From Pelotomaculum_B sp964543575 (GTDB lineage Bacteria; Bacillota; Desulfotomaculia; Desulfotomaculales; Pelotomaculaceae), in contig CAZIYV010000035.1 in the NCBI GenBank assembly GCA_964543575.1, forward strand, positions 1-26,081: a stretch of 26,081 nt of DNA. The letters run 5' to 3'. Numbering within the stretch: position 1 is the stretch's first letter; each line of letters starts with the position of its first letter. The notes below the pieces were generated by a model that made no database searches, had not been told where the DNA came from, and saw only the letters and a list, made by a program, of their open reading frames with translations. This document shows positions 1-7,453 of this stretch, piece by piece. A program made the translations under genes and the position numbers.

Positions 1-196
1 CGTAGCGAAACGAGTCCGATTTATAGAGTAAGAAGCCGGACAATAAGTATAAGGTTTTGAAAAGAAAAATACTTGAGATTTTAAAAACTGGGGAATATTA
101 GAAAAAACTCAAAGCTATAAAAAGAGAGTATCTGAATAGCTATGCGTATACCAAAAGCAGCAGCATTTATTATGAATATTTTGAATGACTAATGTT
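1..196. other. AT-rich stretch with no intact gene (possible gene remnant)
   Basis: No reading frame here has a start, a ribosome site and useful length. One plus-strand frame stays open over roughly 100-186 and reads like the charged, Tyr-rich tail of a protein (…KREYLNSYAYTKSSS…), but a stop closes it upstream. It may be the decayed end of another glycosyltransferase gene of the same locus. I see no hairpin or promoter that I would defend. Confidence 0.3.
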
Positions 197-202
197 ATGT
201 GA

Positions 203-1333
203 ATAGCTGTCAATCTTACGTATCTACTGGATGGAAAACAATCTGAAGGAATTGGGCAATTCGCGCTAAATCTTTTTAAAGGCTTGCAAACCATCGGCAA
301 ACTGAATAAGGGTTTCCATTTATTTGTCTTCGATACATTCTACGAAAAAGCAGTGCGTTTATTTCCAGAAGCAAAAGTTATACCGGTAGCGGCTATGGGT
401 AAATTTAATAATTTGAACAAATACCACCGTTTTTTAAAATCACTATTTATAGATCGCTATCTGGTTCCCCATTTTCTGAAAAATAACCACTACGATCTTC
501 TGTTTCACCCTTATAACTCAGTAAATTCTTATATCAGCAAAAAAATCCCGACGCTGATTACCATGCACGATTTGTTCTTCAAAAATTATCCAGGCGAACA
601 TAGCACTAAATATATAAAATATGTACAATACAGGTATGCGGGCTTGATTTATAAAACTAATCATATTATTGCACCTTCGCAATTTGTGAAACAGGATATT
701 TTGAAATACTACCCCGGTGCAGACCCAAATAAGATTACTGTTATCAATAATCCGGTATGGGTAAATCGCGAAAATATCAGAGAATTTCCGGTAAACAAAC
801 CTTATATTTTAAGTGTGAATTCTATACGCAACCATAAAAATCTCATTACCTTACTAAAAGCTTTCCAGCTTATTGAGGATAAAGTTGATCATTGCCTGGT
901 CCTGACCGGAGTAAAAGGGCATATTCGCATTGACCCCGAACAATATGCCTCTCAGAATCAAATTAAAAAATTAATCATAACCGGCTATTTATCAGATGAA
1001 CACAGAAATTATTTATATCAGAATGCCGACCTTTTTGTTTCACCATCACTACATGAAGGCTTCGGGATGACGCCGGTTGAAGCAGCGTTGTTCGAAACAC
1101 CGGTGTTGACTACGCGTGAGACGAGTATACCGGAAGTTACAAGAAATATGGTAAATTATTATGAGCCTGCTGAAGATCCCAACGCGTTAGCAGCACGCAT
1201 ATTGAACCTTCTGGAGAATAGACCGCCAAAAAGCGAACTTAGGCGCATAAAAAAAACCATGGCTCAGGAATATGATCCAGAGAGAATAGCGACATTATAT
1301 TTTAATGTGTTCGAACGTCTGATCAGGGGGTAG
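203..1333 (+). CDS. GT4-family glycosyltransferase, start codon region disrupted
   Basis: This is a retaining GT-B glycosyltransferase of family GT4, which transfers a sugar from a nucleotide-sugar donor during surface-polysaccharide synthesis at the inner face of the membrane. The C-terminal half carries the donor-site signature HEGFGMTPVEAA (the E-x7-E motif) and a typical 'ILSVNSIRNHKNL' strand. The first usable in-frame start is TTG 284, but the frame is open back to 203 and encodes IAVNLTYLLDGK…GIGQF, the standard GT4 N-terminus with its first beta strand and glycine loop. Immediately upstream is ATG (197) followed by TGA (200-202), where family members usually read M-R/K-I-A-V-N. The gene therefore seems to carry a nonsense codon at position 2, or uses ATA or another rare start. 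It ends 3 bases before the GT2 gene, so the two are co-transcribed. The family is certain; acceptor and sugar are unknown. Confidence 0.8.
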   Translation: MAVNLTYLLDGKQSEGIGQFALNLFKGLQTIGKLNKGFHLFVFDTFYEKAVRLFPEAKVIPVAAMGKFNNLNKYHRFLKSLFIDRYLVPHFLKNNHYDLLFHPYNSVNSYISKKIPTLITMHDLFFKNYPGEHSTKYIKYVQYRYAGLIYKTNHIIAPSQFVKQDILKYYPGADPNKITVINNPVWVNRENIREFPVNKPYILSVNSIRNHKNLITLLKAFQLIEDKVDHCLVLTGVKGHIRIDPEQYASQNQIKKLIITGYLSDEHRNYLYQNADLFVSPSLHEGFGMTPVEAALFETPVLTTRETSIPEVTRNMVNYYEPAEDPNALAARILNLLENRPPKSELRRIKKTMAQEYDPERIATLYFNVFERLIRG

Positions 1334-1336
1334 GCT

Positions 1337-2104
1337 ATGGAGCCGCTGGTGTCAATTGTTACGGCTGCCTATAATGCAGAAAAAACGATTGATGAAACAA
1401 TTCAATCGGTCATCAAGCAAAATTATGGCAACTGGGAAATGATCATTGTGGATGATGGCTCAACCGACCACAGTGTTGAGTTGATAGAGAGTATTATTAA
1501 AACAGACAGCCGGATCAGTCTGCTTAAAAATACCGAAAATAAAGGTCCGGCCATATCGAGAAACCTGGGTTTAAGAGAAGCCATGGGTAAGTATATCACC
1601 TTTATTGACAGTGATGACATCTGGCTGGAACATTTCCTTTCCAGTACCATATCGCTTATGGAAAAGGAATATTATCCTTTTGTATTTTCATCCTATCAGC
1701 GAATCAGTGAAGATAGATGTAAAAGCTTTGGCAACTTTATTGTACCTGATCAGGTGAGCTATTCCATGCTCCTGAAAACCAATTACATCCCGTGCCTGAC
1801 AGCTGTGTATAATTCTGAAATAATTGGCAAACGGTACTTTAATACCAGCGTCCCACTATTTGAAGATTATTTATATTGGTTGACCATATTAAAAGAAGGT
1901 TATACAGCCCATGGACAAAAAGAGGTTTTAGCACAATACAGGATCAGAAAGGGTTCTGTTACCAGAAACAAAAGAGTCGGCTATAAGCATATCTGGGCAA
2001 TACACAAATATATAAAGATTCCCTTCTGCAGACGCGTTTATTTGTTGATTTGTTATACGATTAACGGGATCAGAAAGAATTACCCGTTTATTTTTCTTAA
2101 ATGA
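1337..2104 (+). CDS. GT2-family glycosyltransferase, TuaG-like
   Basis: This 255-residue GT-A glycosyltransferase (family GT2) builds surface glycan from a nucleotide-diphospho-sugar. The N-terminal SIVTAAYNAEKTI strand, the VDDGSTD motif near residue 40 and the metal-binding FIDSDDIW near residue 95 are all intact, so it should be active. Length and wording resemble TuaG, the teichuronic-acid glycosyltransferase of Bacillus, but I cannot assign the same substrate. There is no membrane segment in the catalytic part; a basic, hydrophobic tail (after residue 215) may hold it to the membrane. The start is ATG 1337, with a G-rich ribosome site overlapping the end of the preceding gene, which suggests translational coupling. 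The codon use is AT-rich like its neighbours. Confidence 0.85.
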   Translation: MEPLVSIVTAAYNAEKTIDETIQSVIKQNYGNWEMIIVDDGSTDHSVELIESIIKTDSRISLLKNTENKGPAISRNLGLREAMGKYITFIDSDDIWLEHFLSSTISLMEKEYYPFVFSSYQRISEDRCKSFGNFIVPDQVSYSMLLKTNYIPCLTAVYNSEIIGKRYFNTSVPLFEDYLYWLTILKEGYTAHGQKEVLAQYRIRKGSVTRNKRVGYKHIWAIHKYIKIPFCRRVYLLICYTINGIRKNYPFIFLK

Positions 2105-2131
2105 GCGATTTACATAAAGAGGTGTTAGGAC

Positions 2132-3091
2132 ATGGGATTTAAAGATAAATTCTTACTTTGTTTATGGAATATTGGGGTAGTGGAATCTAGTATTGAAGAT
2201 ATCTTTAATAATCCCAATAACATGAAAATTCGCTGGGTTAAACATAAATATGGAGATCGTTTTTTTGCAGACCCCTTTCTTCACGATCAAGACCAAAAAT
2301 ACTATTATATTTTAGTTGAGGAATATCTTTTTTGCGAAGCCAAAGGTAGAATATCCAGTTTGACAGTAGATAAAAAAACCATGAAATTGGTAAATAGAGA
2401 AATCATTTTAAATGATCATTACCACCTTTCATATCCTTATATATTCAATGATTATATAATACCGGAAGGATATCGAAGTGGTGCCACATATGCTTATAAG
2501 AAATTAAATGGTGGTCAAAGTTACCAAAAAATTAAAGTAAATGAAAATGCCTTAGTAGATCCAACCTTGCTATACTATGACGATAAATATTGGATTTTTG
2601 CAACAACGAAGAAAATTCCCAAAGATGCGGTAACCAAACTAAGTATATTTCACTCTAATCGATTTGGAGCATTTATCCCGCATGAAATAAATCCTGTAAA
2701 AATTGATATAAAAACAGCGCGTCCCGCTGGTAGATTTTTCGAATACCAGGGCAAATTATTCAGGCCTGCAATGGATTCAGAGAAGTCATATGGACATTTA
2801 ATTAGAATCATGGAAGTTAAAAAATTATCAGCTCAAGAATATGAAGAACAAGAAGTAATGGTATTATCCAGCAAACATTCACCCCCGTACAATATGGGAT
2901 TCCATACTTTTAATGTCTATGAAAATTGCATAGTTGTTGACGGGTATCGTGAGTATTACAGTTATTTAATAAAACCGTGTTTGGTAAAGCTTAAAAGAAT
3001 ATTGCTATTTTTATACAATAAATATGATAACAAAGGGAAAGAGATTATTGGTCCTTACAACTCAAATGTTGATTTATCAGGAAGTAATTGA
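2132..3091 (+). CDS. Beta-propeller protein similar to the GINT1 N-terminal (GH43-like) domain
   Basis: The 319-residue protein repeats blades of the type 'FADPFLH…YYYILVEEY', 'SYPYIFNDYIIPEGYRSG' and 'LVDPTLLYYDDKYWIFATT'. These match the N-terminal domain of glucosamine inositolphosphorylceramide transferase 1 and bacterial homologues, a five-bladed propeller related to GH43 folds. In bacteria this domain is usually found in glycan loci, alone or fused to formyl- or glycosyltransferases, and its own activity is not established. No signal peptide is present, so it is probably cytoplasmic. The start is ATG 2132, preceded by AGAGGTG at a normal distance. Its last 37 bases overlap the end of the convergent Stealth gene. 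A carbohydrate role is inferred from the fold and neighbours. Confidence 0.7.
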   Translation: MGFKDKFLLCLWNIGVVESSIEDIFNNPNNMKIRWVKHKYGDRFFADPFLHDQDQKYYYILVEEYLFCEAKGRISSLTVDKKTMKLVNREIILNDHYHLSYPYIFNDYIIPEGYRSGATYAYKKLNGGQSYQKIKVNENALVDPTLLYYDDKYWIFATTKKIPKDAVTKLSIFHSNRFGAFIPHEINPVKIDIKTARPAGRFFEYQGKLFRPAMDSEKSYGHLIRIMEVKKLSAQEYEEQEVMVLSSKHSPPYNMGFHTFNVYENCIVVDGYREYYSYLIKPCLVKLKRILLFLYNKYDNKGKEIIGPYNSNVDLSGSN

Positions 3092-4047
3092 TTAAATTGC
3101 TTTTTTATTGCTTCTTTTTTTTCATTAAAATTGATTTCCGATTTGCTATCGTTAATACAAATCATTTTATATTTTTTTGAAGACATAACCTTGAAAAGAT
3201 CTTGTTCATATTCTCCTAAAATAAAGAAACGACCATAATCCGTTTTTCTTGGAAAAAACTTTCCAGTTGCAAACTGCCAATAGGAAAAGACATATTGATT
3301 AACATCGTATATGGTGCGAAATTTATTCAACGATGTAGCATCTAGAACTTCAGGTTCTTTTTCCCATACTTCTTTGAATGTTGATTTTAAAAAAGATGTG
3401 GGCATATGAAAATTATAAAATCCAAAAAAGCCCCCAATAGGAGCATAATATATATTCTTCAATAGGAGTTTTCCATACTTTAAACTAAACCACTTGCTCA
3501 AATTTTTGTTTAAGACTTTTCTTTTCGAAAATTGATGATTAATAATCGAAAGATTATTAATATAATAGTGAAAAAAGGGATCTTTGGGAATCAAGGGTAC
3601 AAGGGCTGACATAATTGCACTGTCACAAGGAAGACCTTTATTAAAAAAGTCTGTTGGCTGCATATAGTTCATAATGAATGTATCATCATTGAAATAAACA
3701 AATTGTTCTTCCAATACTTCTATTCTATGAAGATTCAACTCAATAGAATGAGAATTAAAAGTCGGAAGATATTCTTTCGGCATATAATCGGAATGCTTGA
3801 CGATATTCAGTTTTGTATGATTGATGTTCAACCACTTGGGCAAATGACCGCATGTTACGAAATGGATTTTATTAACCCACGGTGTAAATTTTTCTACACC
3901 TCTAAACCAATATTGCAAGTTATCCCAATCTCTATATAAACTCGATGTAGATTGATCTTCTATTTTCATATATCTATTTTTGCTTTTTTGCCATTCCTTG
4001 TCATCTCCGTCAACCCAAGCAATTACGAAATCAATGTGGTTGTTCAT
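3055..4047 (-). CDS. Stealth-family sugar-1-phosphate transferase
   Basis: Stealth proteins move a hexose-1-phosphate from a UDP-sugar to a growing glycan, giving phosphodiester-linked capsule or wall polymers; human GNPTAB belongs to the same family. The conserved regions appear in order. CR1 is DFVIAWVDGDDKEW (residues 5-18). CR2 runs from RDWDNLQYWFRGVEKF through NKIHFVTCGHLPKWL to VYFNDDTF (about 39-125). CR3 contains YAPIGGFFGFYNFHMP…SLNKFRTIYDVNQY (about 200-255). CR4 is the short MICINDSK…FNQLLPDKSTFE end. At 330 residues it is a normal length. It is transcribed against the three preceding glycan genes and overlaps the propeller gene tail to tail, so it has its own promoter in 4048-4218. 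The start is ATG 4047, with GAGGTGCGGAGAAG just upstream. Confidence 0.88.
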   Translation of the reverse strand: MNNHIDFVIAWVDGDDKEWQKSKNRYMKIEDQSTSSLYRDWDNLQYWFRGVEKFTPWVNKIHFVTCGHLPKWLNINHTKLNIVKHSDYMPKEYLPTFNSHSIELNLHRIEVLEEQFVYFNDDTFIMNYMQPTDFFNKGLPCDSAIMSALVPLIPKDPFFHYYINNLSIINHQFSKRKVLNKNLSKWFSLKYGKLLLKNIYYAPIGGFFGFYNFHMPTSFLKSTFKEVWEKEPEVLDATSLNKFRTIYDVNQYVFSYWQFATGKFFPRKTDYGRFFILGEYEQDLFKVMSSKKYKMICINDSKSEINFNEKKEAIKKQFNQLLPDKSTFEL

Positions 4048-4260
4048 ATCTTCTCCGCACCTCGTTAGTTATAAATCAATTCTACCATAAAGTTTTTCAA
4101 AAAAACCTATTAAAGTCATTACTGCAACTCCGGAAATAAGCGAAAGCAGCAACCTCAAAAACGGTTAGAAAGCTTTCTCCTGGTTATAATAAAAAAACAA
4201 ATTTGCCCGCATCGGAGAATGTGCGCTAAAAAGCCGGCAAAAAGGAGAGAATATAGTTTT

Positions 4261-4779
4261 ATGGTTAAAATGCAGGTTATTTCCAAAAACCAAAATACAA
4301 ATTACCTGCACATGGGTGATGTTATCAGTTTGTGGGAAGTGGCAAGAAATAAAATCATAGGCTTATCTGTCCTGTCGATATTTTACAGGCAAGCCAAGGA
4401 CAAGGAATTAAAAGATCTAATCAAAAACGGAGTTGATTTTTCTACTACCAGGCACATAAGCAAAATCCAAAAGATATTAAAAGACAGGGGCTATAATTGC
4501 CCCTCCGAACAAAACTGGGAAAGAAAATTTGATGAAAAGACCGCCTTTGTCATCCCCGACACCATGCTTGATGATGAGGATATAGCTATGAGCATGAGAG
4601 AAATAGTCAGGCTTGTCCTGACGTTAGAAGCGGAATCGATAAGAAACGCGACCGATGAAAATATTATAGATTTGATGAGTAACATACTGGATGATGACAA
4701 TATGGGATACAATGCCATATTGGCGCTGCAAAGAAAAAAGAATTGGCAGGACTTTCCGCCAACTTTGCTGCCGCAATAA
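4261..4779 (+). CDS. DUF3231-like (ferritin-like/CotF-like) protein, copy 1
   Basis: This is a 172-residue helical protein with the DUF3231-type opening LWEVARNKIIGLSVLSIFY, a central helix KHISKIQKILKDRGY-like segment and the closing NWQDFPPTLLPQ. Related DUF3231 proteins in spore-formers are ferritin-like helical bundles of unknown function and usually contain two such repeats of about 170 residues; here each repeat is its own gene. I choose ATG 4261 because AAGGAGA lies 12 bases before it. An in-frame ATG at 4219 lacks comparable support. The downstream gene is a clear paralogue, 17 bases away. I see no metal-binding E-x-x-H pair, so iron chemistry should not be assumed. A spore-coat or sporulation role is possible but is inference only. 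Confidence 0.7.
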   Translation: MVKMQVISKNQNTNYLHMGDVISLWEVARNKIIGLSVLSIFYRQAKDKELKDLIKNGVDFSTTRHISKIQKILKDRGYNCPSEQNWERKFDEKTAFVIPDTMLDDEDIAMSMREIVRLVLTLEAESIRNATDENIIDLMSNILDDDNMGYNAILALQRKKNWQDFPPTLLPQ

Positions 4780-4796
4780 TTATAAGGAGAATGTGT

Positions 4797-5318
4797 ATGA
4801 ATTTAATTAATCTCCTGTTTGACAAAAGTCATTTGCCTGAAAACAGCCTGACCTTAGGCGGCGCCTTTGGACTATGGGACATTGCCAGAAATAAAATCAC
4901 TTCTATACCAATCTATATAATTCTCCTTAAGCAGTCTAATGACAAGGACCTTAAAAAGCATTTAAATACAAGAATCAATACTGTTTGTAAGCAAATAGAG
5001 ACGATCCGGAAATTATTTATGGATAAAGGCTTTGAGCCGCCTGAAGCGACAAATTTGGAAAGTAAAATTAATGACCAGTCTACGTTTACTGTGTCTAATG
5101 TAATACTTGGTGACAAGGATATTGCCGCTAGTCTGGGGGAGCACCTGCGCGCTGTATTAAATTTGGAAACAGAAGCATTAAGGAACACTACCATACCTGA
5201 AGTCAGAAATCTAATATATGATATATTAAAAGCAGATAATAAAGTCTATGGAGCATTTGTAAAACTGCAAAAGGAAAAGAACTGGTTAGACTCACCACCA
5301 ACTTTATTACAACAATAG
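4797..5318 (+). CDS. DUF3231-like protein, copy 2 (tandem paralogue)
   Basis: This 173-residue protein aligns over its whole length with the preceding gene: LWDIARNKITSIPIYIILLKQ, an ALRNTT segment in place of SIRNATD, and NWLDSPPTLLQQ at the end. The pair is an old tandem duplication, since many positions differ. The start is ATG 4797, with AAGGAG seven bases upstream; ATG 4791 is too close to that site. The two genes form an operon ended by the hairpin at 5359-5389. Function is unknown, as for copy 1. Confidence 0.7.
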   Translation: MNLINLLFDKSHLPENSLTLGGAFGLWDIARNKITSIPIYIILLKQSNDKDLKKHLNTRINTVCKQIETIRKLFMDKGFEPPEATNLESKINDQSTFTVSNVILGDKDIAASLGEHLRAVLNLETEALRNTTIPEVRNLIYDILKADNKVYGAFVKLQKEKNWLDSPPTLLQQ

Positions 5319-5358
5319 GTGTATCTGGATAATCTAATTAAACAATACATAACTCTTT

Positions 5359-5389
5359 AGGAGCTGACAACAGCTCCTTTTATTTTTTA
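5359..5389 (+). terminator. Rho-independent terminator after the DUF3231 pair
   Basis: A perfect 8-bp stem AGGAGCTG / CAGCTCCT with an ACAA loop (5359-5378) is followed by TTTATTTTTTAT. It ends the two-gene operon. The remaining 250 bases up to the next gene are AT-rich, and I see nothing else I can name in them. Confidence 0.85.
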
Positions 5390-5648
5390 TGGCCTTTTGC
5401 ATATAAATGAATTAAGGAATAGAGATCTTTCAAATATGTATATTTTATCAACATAAAATTTAAGCCTGTGAATAATTCTGTGGATTAAGTTTGGGCTGCC
5501 AATAAATTTTAATTCCGACAAGCAAGGGTTTTTAAGATCAATATCGAATTTACATCAAAAAATATCCAGGTTGTAGTATGTCCATTAACGGCTAAAAACG
5601 GCAATCCAAGTTTTACTAGGCTTTTAAACCACAGGGGGGAGTTTTTAA

Positions 5649-6779
5649 GTGCACCAGGTGATTATTATCGGCGCGGGGCCGTCTGGAGCATATCTGGCAT
5701 ATTTATTAGCCAGTTCGGGTATAAATGTGCTGGTTTTGGAAAAAGAACGGTTGCCCCGGTATAAACCCTGCGGGGGAGGAATTACCCCCAAGGTTGTTAA
5801 TCTTCTGGGTTTTGATTTGAGCCCGGTAATCGAAGATACCATCTGCAAAGTCATCTTCTCCTATCGTTTTACCAGGCCGGTTGAGTTCACCGCCCCGAAG
5901 CCGATAGCATTTATGGTCGGCAGAGAACGTTTTGACGCTCTCCTGGCAGATAAGGCAAAAGAAGCAGGTGCAAAAATCCTGGAAGGGATCCGGGTGGAAC
6001 GGGTTGAGGTAACTGGCCAAAATGTGTCGGTATACGCAGGAGACGCCCAGTGGCAGGGGAATATCCTGGTTGGCGCTGACGGCGCGAATAGTGTGGTAGC
6101 CCGTCACCTCGGACTTGGCGGGCGCAAGAAACTGGCCGCCAGCCTGGAAACTGAAATTCCCGCATCACCGGAAAAATTGGGACAATACCGCGGCGCGATA
6201 AAAATAGAATACGGGCTTGTCCCGTCTGGTTACGCCTGGGTTTTCCCCAAAGCTGACCATCTATCGGTAGGTGTGTGGAGCAATTCACCACGGCCTAAAA
6301 AACTTCGCCACCAACTGGAGCATTATATCCAGTCGGAAGGGCTGTCCGGGCTGGAAGCCACTGTTAGAACACGGGGCTGGATCATACCTGTGAACCCACA
6401 GCCGGATGATTTGCACTGTGATCGTGCGCTGGTGCTGGGAGATGCTGCAGGCCTGGCGGACGCTTTTACCGGGGAAGGCATCTTCCCCGCTGTCTACAGC
6501 GCACGTCTGGCGGCGGAAGTAATCTCCGGGCAGGTCAGCCGGCCCGACCCTGACCTGGGGGGATACACCGACCTGGTACAGGAAAAGATGGGACCTGAAC
6601 TGGCCGGCGCCTTCCGTCTCACCCGCTGGGTACCCCCCATCTCCGGCCTCATCCACAGAGTTTTGCACCGCCACCAGGGGCTTATTGAGGACTTTATGGA
6701 GGTGGCCGGGGGGAACCTGTCCTATAACAGTTTCCTTCAGTATTTCAGGCGTCAATTAAGAGAGACACTGAACATTTAG
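5649..6779 (+). CDS. Geranylgeranyl-reductase-family FAD oxidoreductase
   Basis: This 376-residue flavoprotein belongs to the p-hydroxybenzoate hydroxylase/geranylgeranyl reductase superfamily, which reduces isoprenoid double bonds or related lipophilic substrates with FAD. The Rossmann ADP-binding motif IIIGAGPSGAYLA opens the protein. RLPRYKPCGGGI carries the PxxPCGG-type motif of this family, LVGADGANSVV is the GD/DG motif, and VLGDAAGLADAFTGEGI is the second FAD-ribityl motif. No transmembrane helix is present. The GTG start at 5649 is preceded by AGGGGGGAG at an ideal distance. In anaerobic Firmicutes the substrate of such single-copy genes is usually unknown (quinone, polyprenol or lipid). 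It converges on the HIT gene with only 14 bases between stop codons. Confidence 0.85.
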   Translation: MHQVIIIGAGPSGAYLAYLLASSGINVLVLEKERLPRYKPCGGGITPKVVNLLGFDLSPVIEDTICKVIFSYRFTRPVEFTAPKPIAFMVGRERFDALLADKAKEAGAKILEGIRVERVEVTGQNVSVYAGDAQWQGNILVGADGANSVVARHLGLGGRKKLAASLETEIPASPEKLGQYRGAIKIEYGLVPSGYAWVFPKADHLSVGVWSNSPRPKKLRHQLEHYIQSEGLSGLEATVRTRGWIIPVNPQPDDLHCDRALVLGDAAGLADAFTGEGIFPAVYSARLAAEVISGQVSRPDPDLGGYTDLVQEKMGPELAGAFRLTRWVPPISGLIHRVLHRHQGLIEDFMEVAGGNLSYNSFLQYFRRQLRETLNI

Positions 6780-6793
6780 TCTTTTAACCGTTC

Positions 6794-7291
6794 CTATTTT
6801 TGCCCTTCCAGATCGGCCAGCGACTGTTTTAGCTTTTTATAAGTCCCTTCCAGGGATTCTGAGATAACCCTGACGTCGCCAAGAACCGGCATGAAGTTGG
6901 TATCACCGCTCCAACGGGGCACCACATGGATGTGAAAGTGCCCCGGCACTCCCGCCCCGGCTACCCTGCCAATATTTACTCCCACATTGAAGCCCTGCGG
7001 GTTGAAAGCGCGGAGCACCCTGACCATCTTCTGGGTCATCTTAAAAAGCTCCATCATCTCCTCTTCGGTAAGGTCCTCTATTTCACCGACATGTCTTTTG
7101 GGAACAATCAAAAGATGCCCATTAATATATGGGTACAGATTCATGATCACAAAAGTCTTTTCCCCACGCAAAAGGACCAGGTTTGCCTCGTCCTCATTTT
7201 GATCCGATGAGGCCTTTTCACAAAAAACACACTCATCACCATGATCCCCGCCGATGTAAACCATGCGCCACGGCGCCCAGATCTGCTTCAT
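6794..7291 (-). CDS. HIT-family nucleotide hydrolase/Ap4A phosphorylase-like
   Basis: This is a cytosolic 165-residue member of the histidine-triad superfamily, which cleaves or transfers nucleotidyl groups from dinucleoside polyphosphates or similar substrates. The catalytic triad HFHIHVV is at 118-124, with the middle His as nucleophile. The N-terminal WAPWRMVYI and the CVFC pair (21-24) match the subgroup related to mycobacterial Ap4A phosphorylase, in which Cys-X2-Cys helps bind zinc. NLYPYINGHLLIVPKRH is the usual substrate-loop region. The start is ATG 7291, preceded by GGGAGGG. It diverges from the germination operon across 162 bases. Confidence 0.88.
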   Translation of the reverse strand: MKQIWAPWRMVYIGGDHGDECVFCEKASSDQNEDEANLVLLRGEKTFVIMNLYPYINGHLLIVPKRHVGEIEDLTEEEMMELFKMTQKMVRVLRAFNPQGFNVGVNIGRVAGAGVPGHFHIHVVPRWSGDTNFMPVLGDVRVISESLEGTYKKLKQSLADLEGQK

Positions 7292-7354
7292 TTATTACCC
7301 TCCCTGACATCAGATATTCTATCTCTTTACAAGTAAAATATTAGTCATGTTTTT

Positions 7355-7424
7355 TTCGACAGGATGTATTGGTATATCCTTTATTTAAAACTGCATATAA
7401 CCATTTTTACAGGATACAATATGC
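7355..7424 (+). promoter_or_regulatory. Candidate forespore-type promoter of the gerK operon
   Basis: GerA operons are normally read by the forespore factor sigma-G. GCATATA at 7393-7399, then 17 bases, then CAATATG at 7417-7423 loosely fits the sigma-G pattern (GCATA-type -35, CATACTA-like -10), but the -10 match is poor. A TTCGACA heptamer (Spo0A-box core, reverse orientation) sits at 7355-7361. Both are weak signals read by eye. Confidence 0.25.
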
Positions 7425-7453
7425 TTTGATGATGGATGACTGGCAGGTGCGGC

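Noticed and set aside
5706..6755. Minus-strand frames opposite the FAD oxidoreductase
   Set aside because: Same reason: reverse-frame shadows of a gene with clear motifs.
7355..7361. Spo0A box controlling the gerK operon
   Set aside because: A 7-base match occurs often by chance, and GerA operons are normally forespore (sigma-G) genes; mentioned only as a weak signal.
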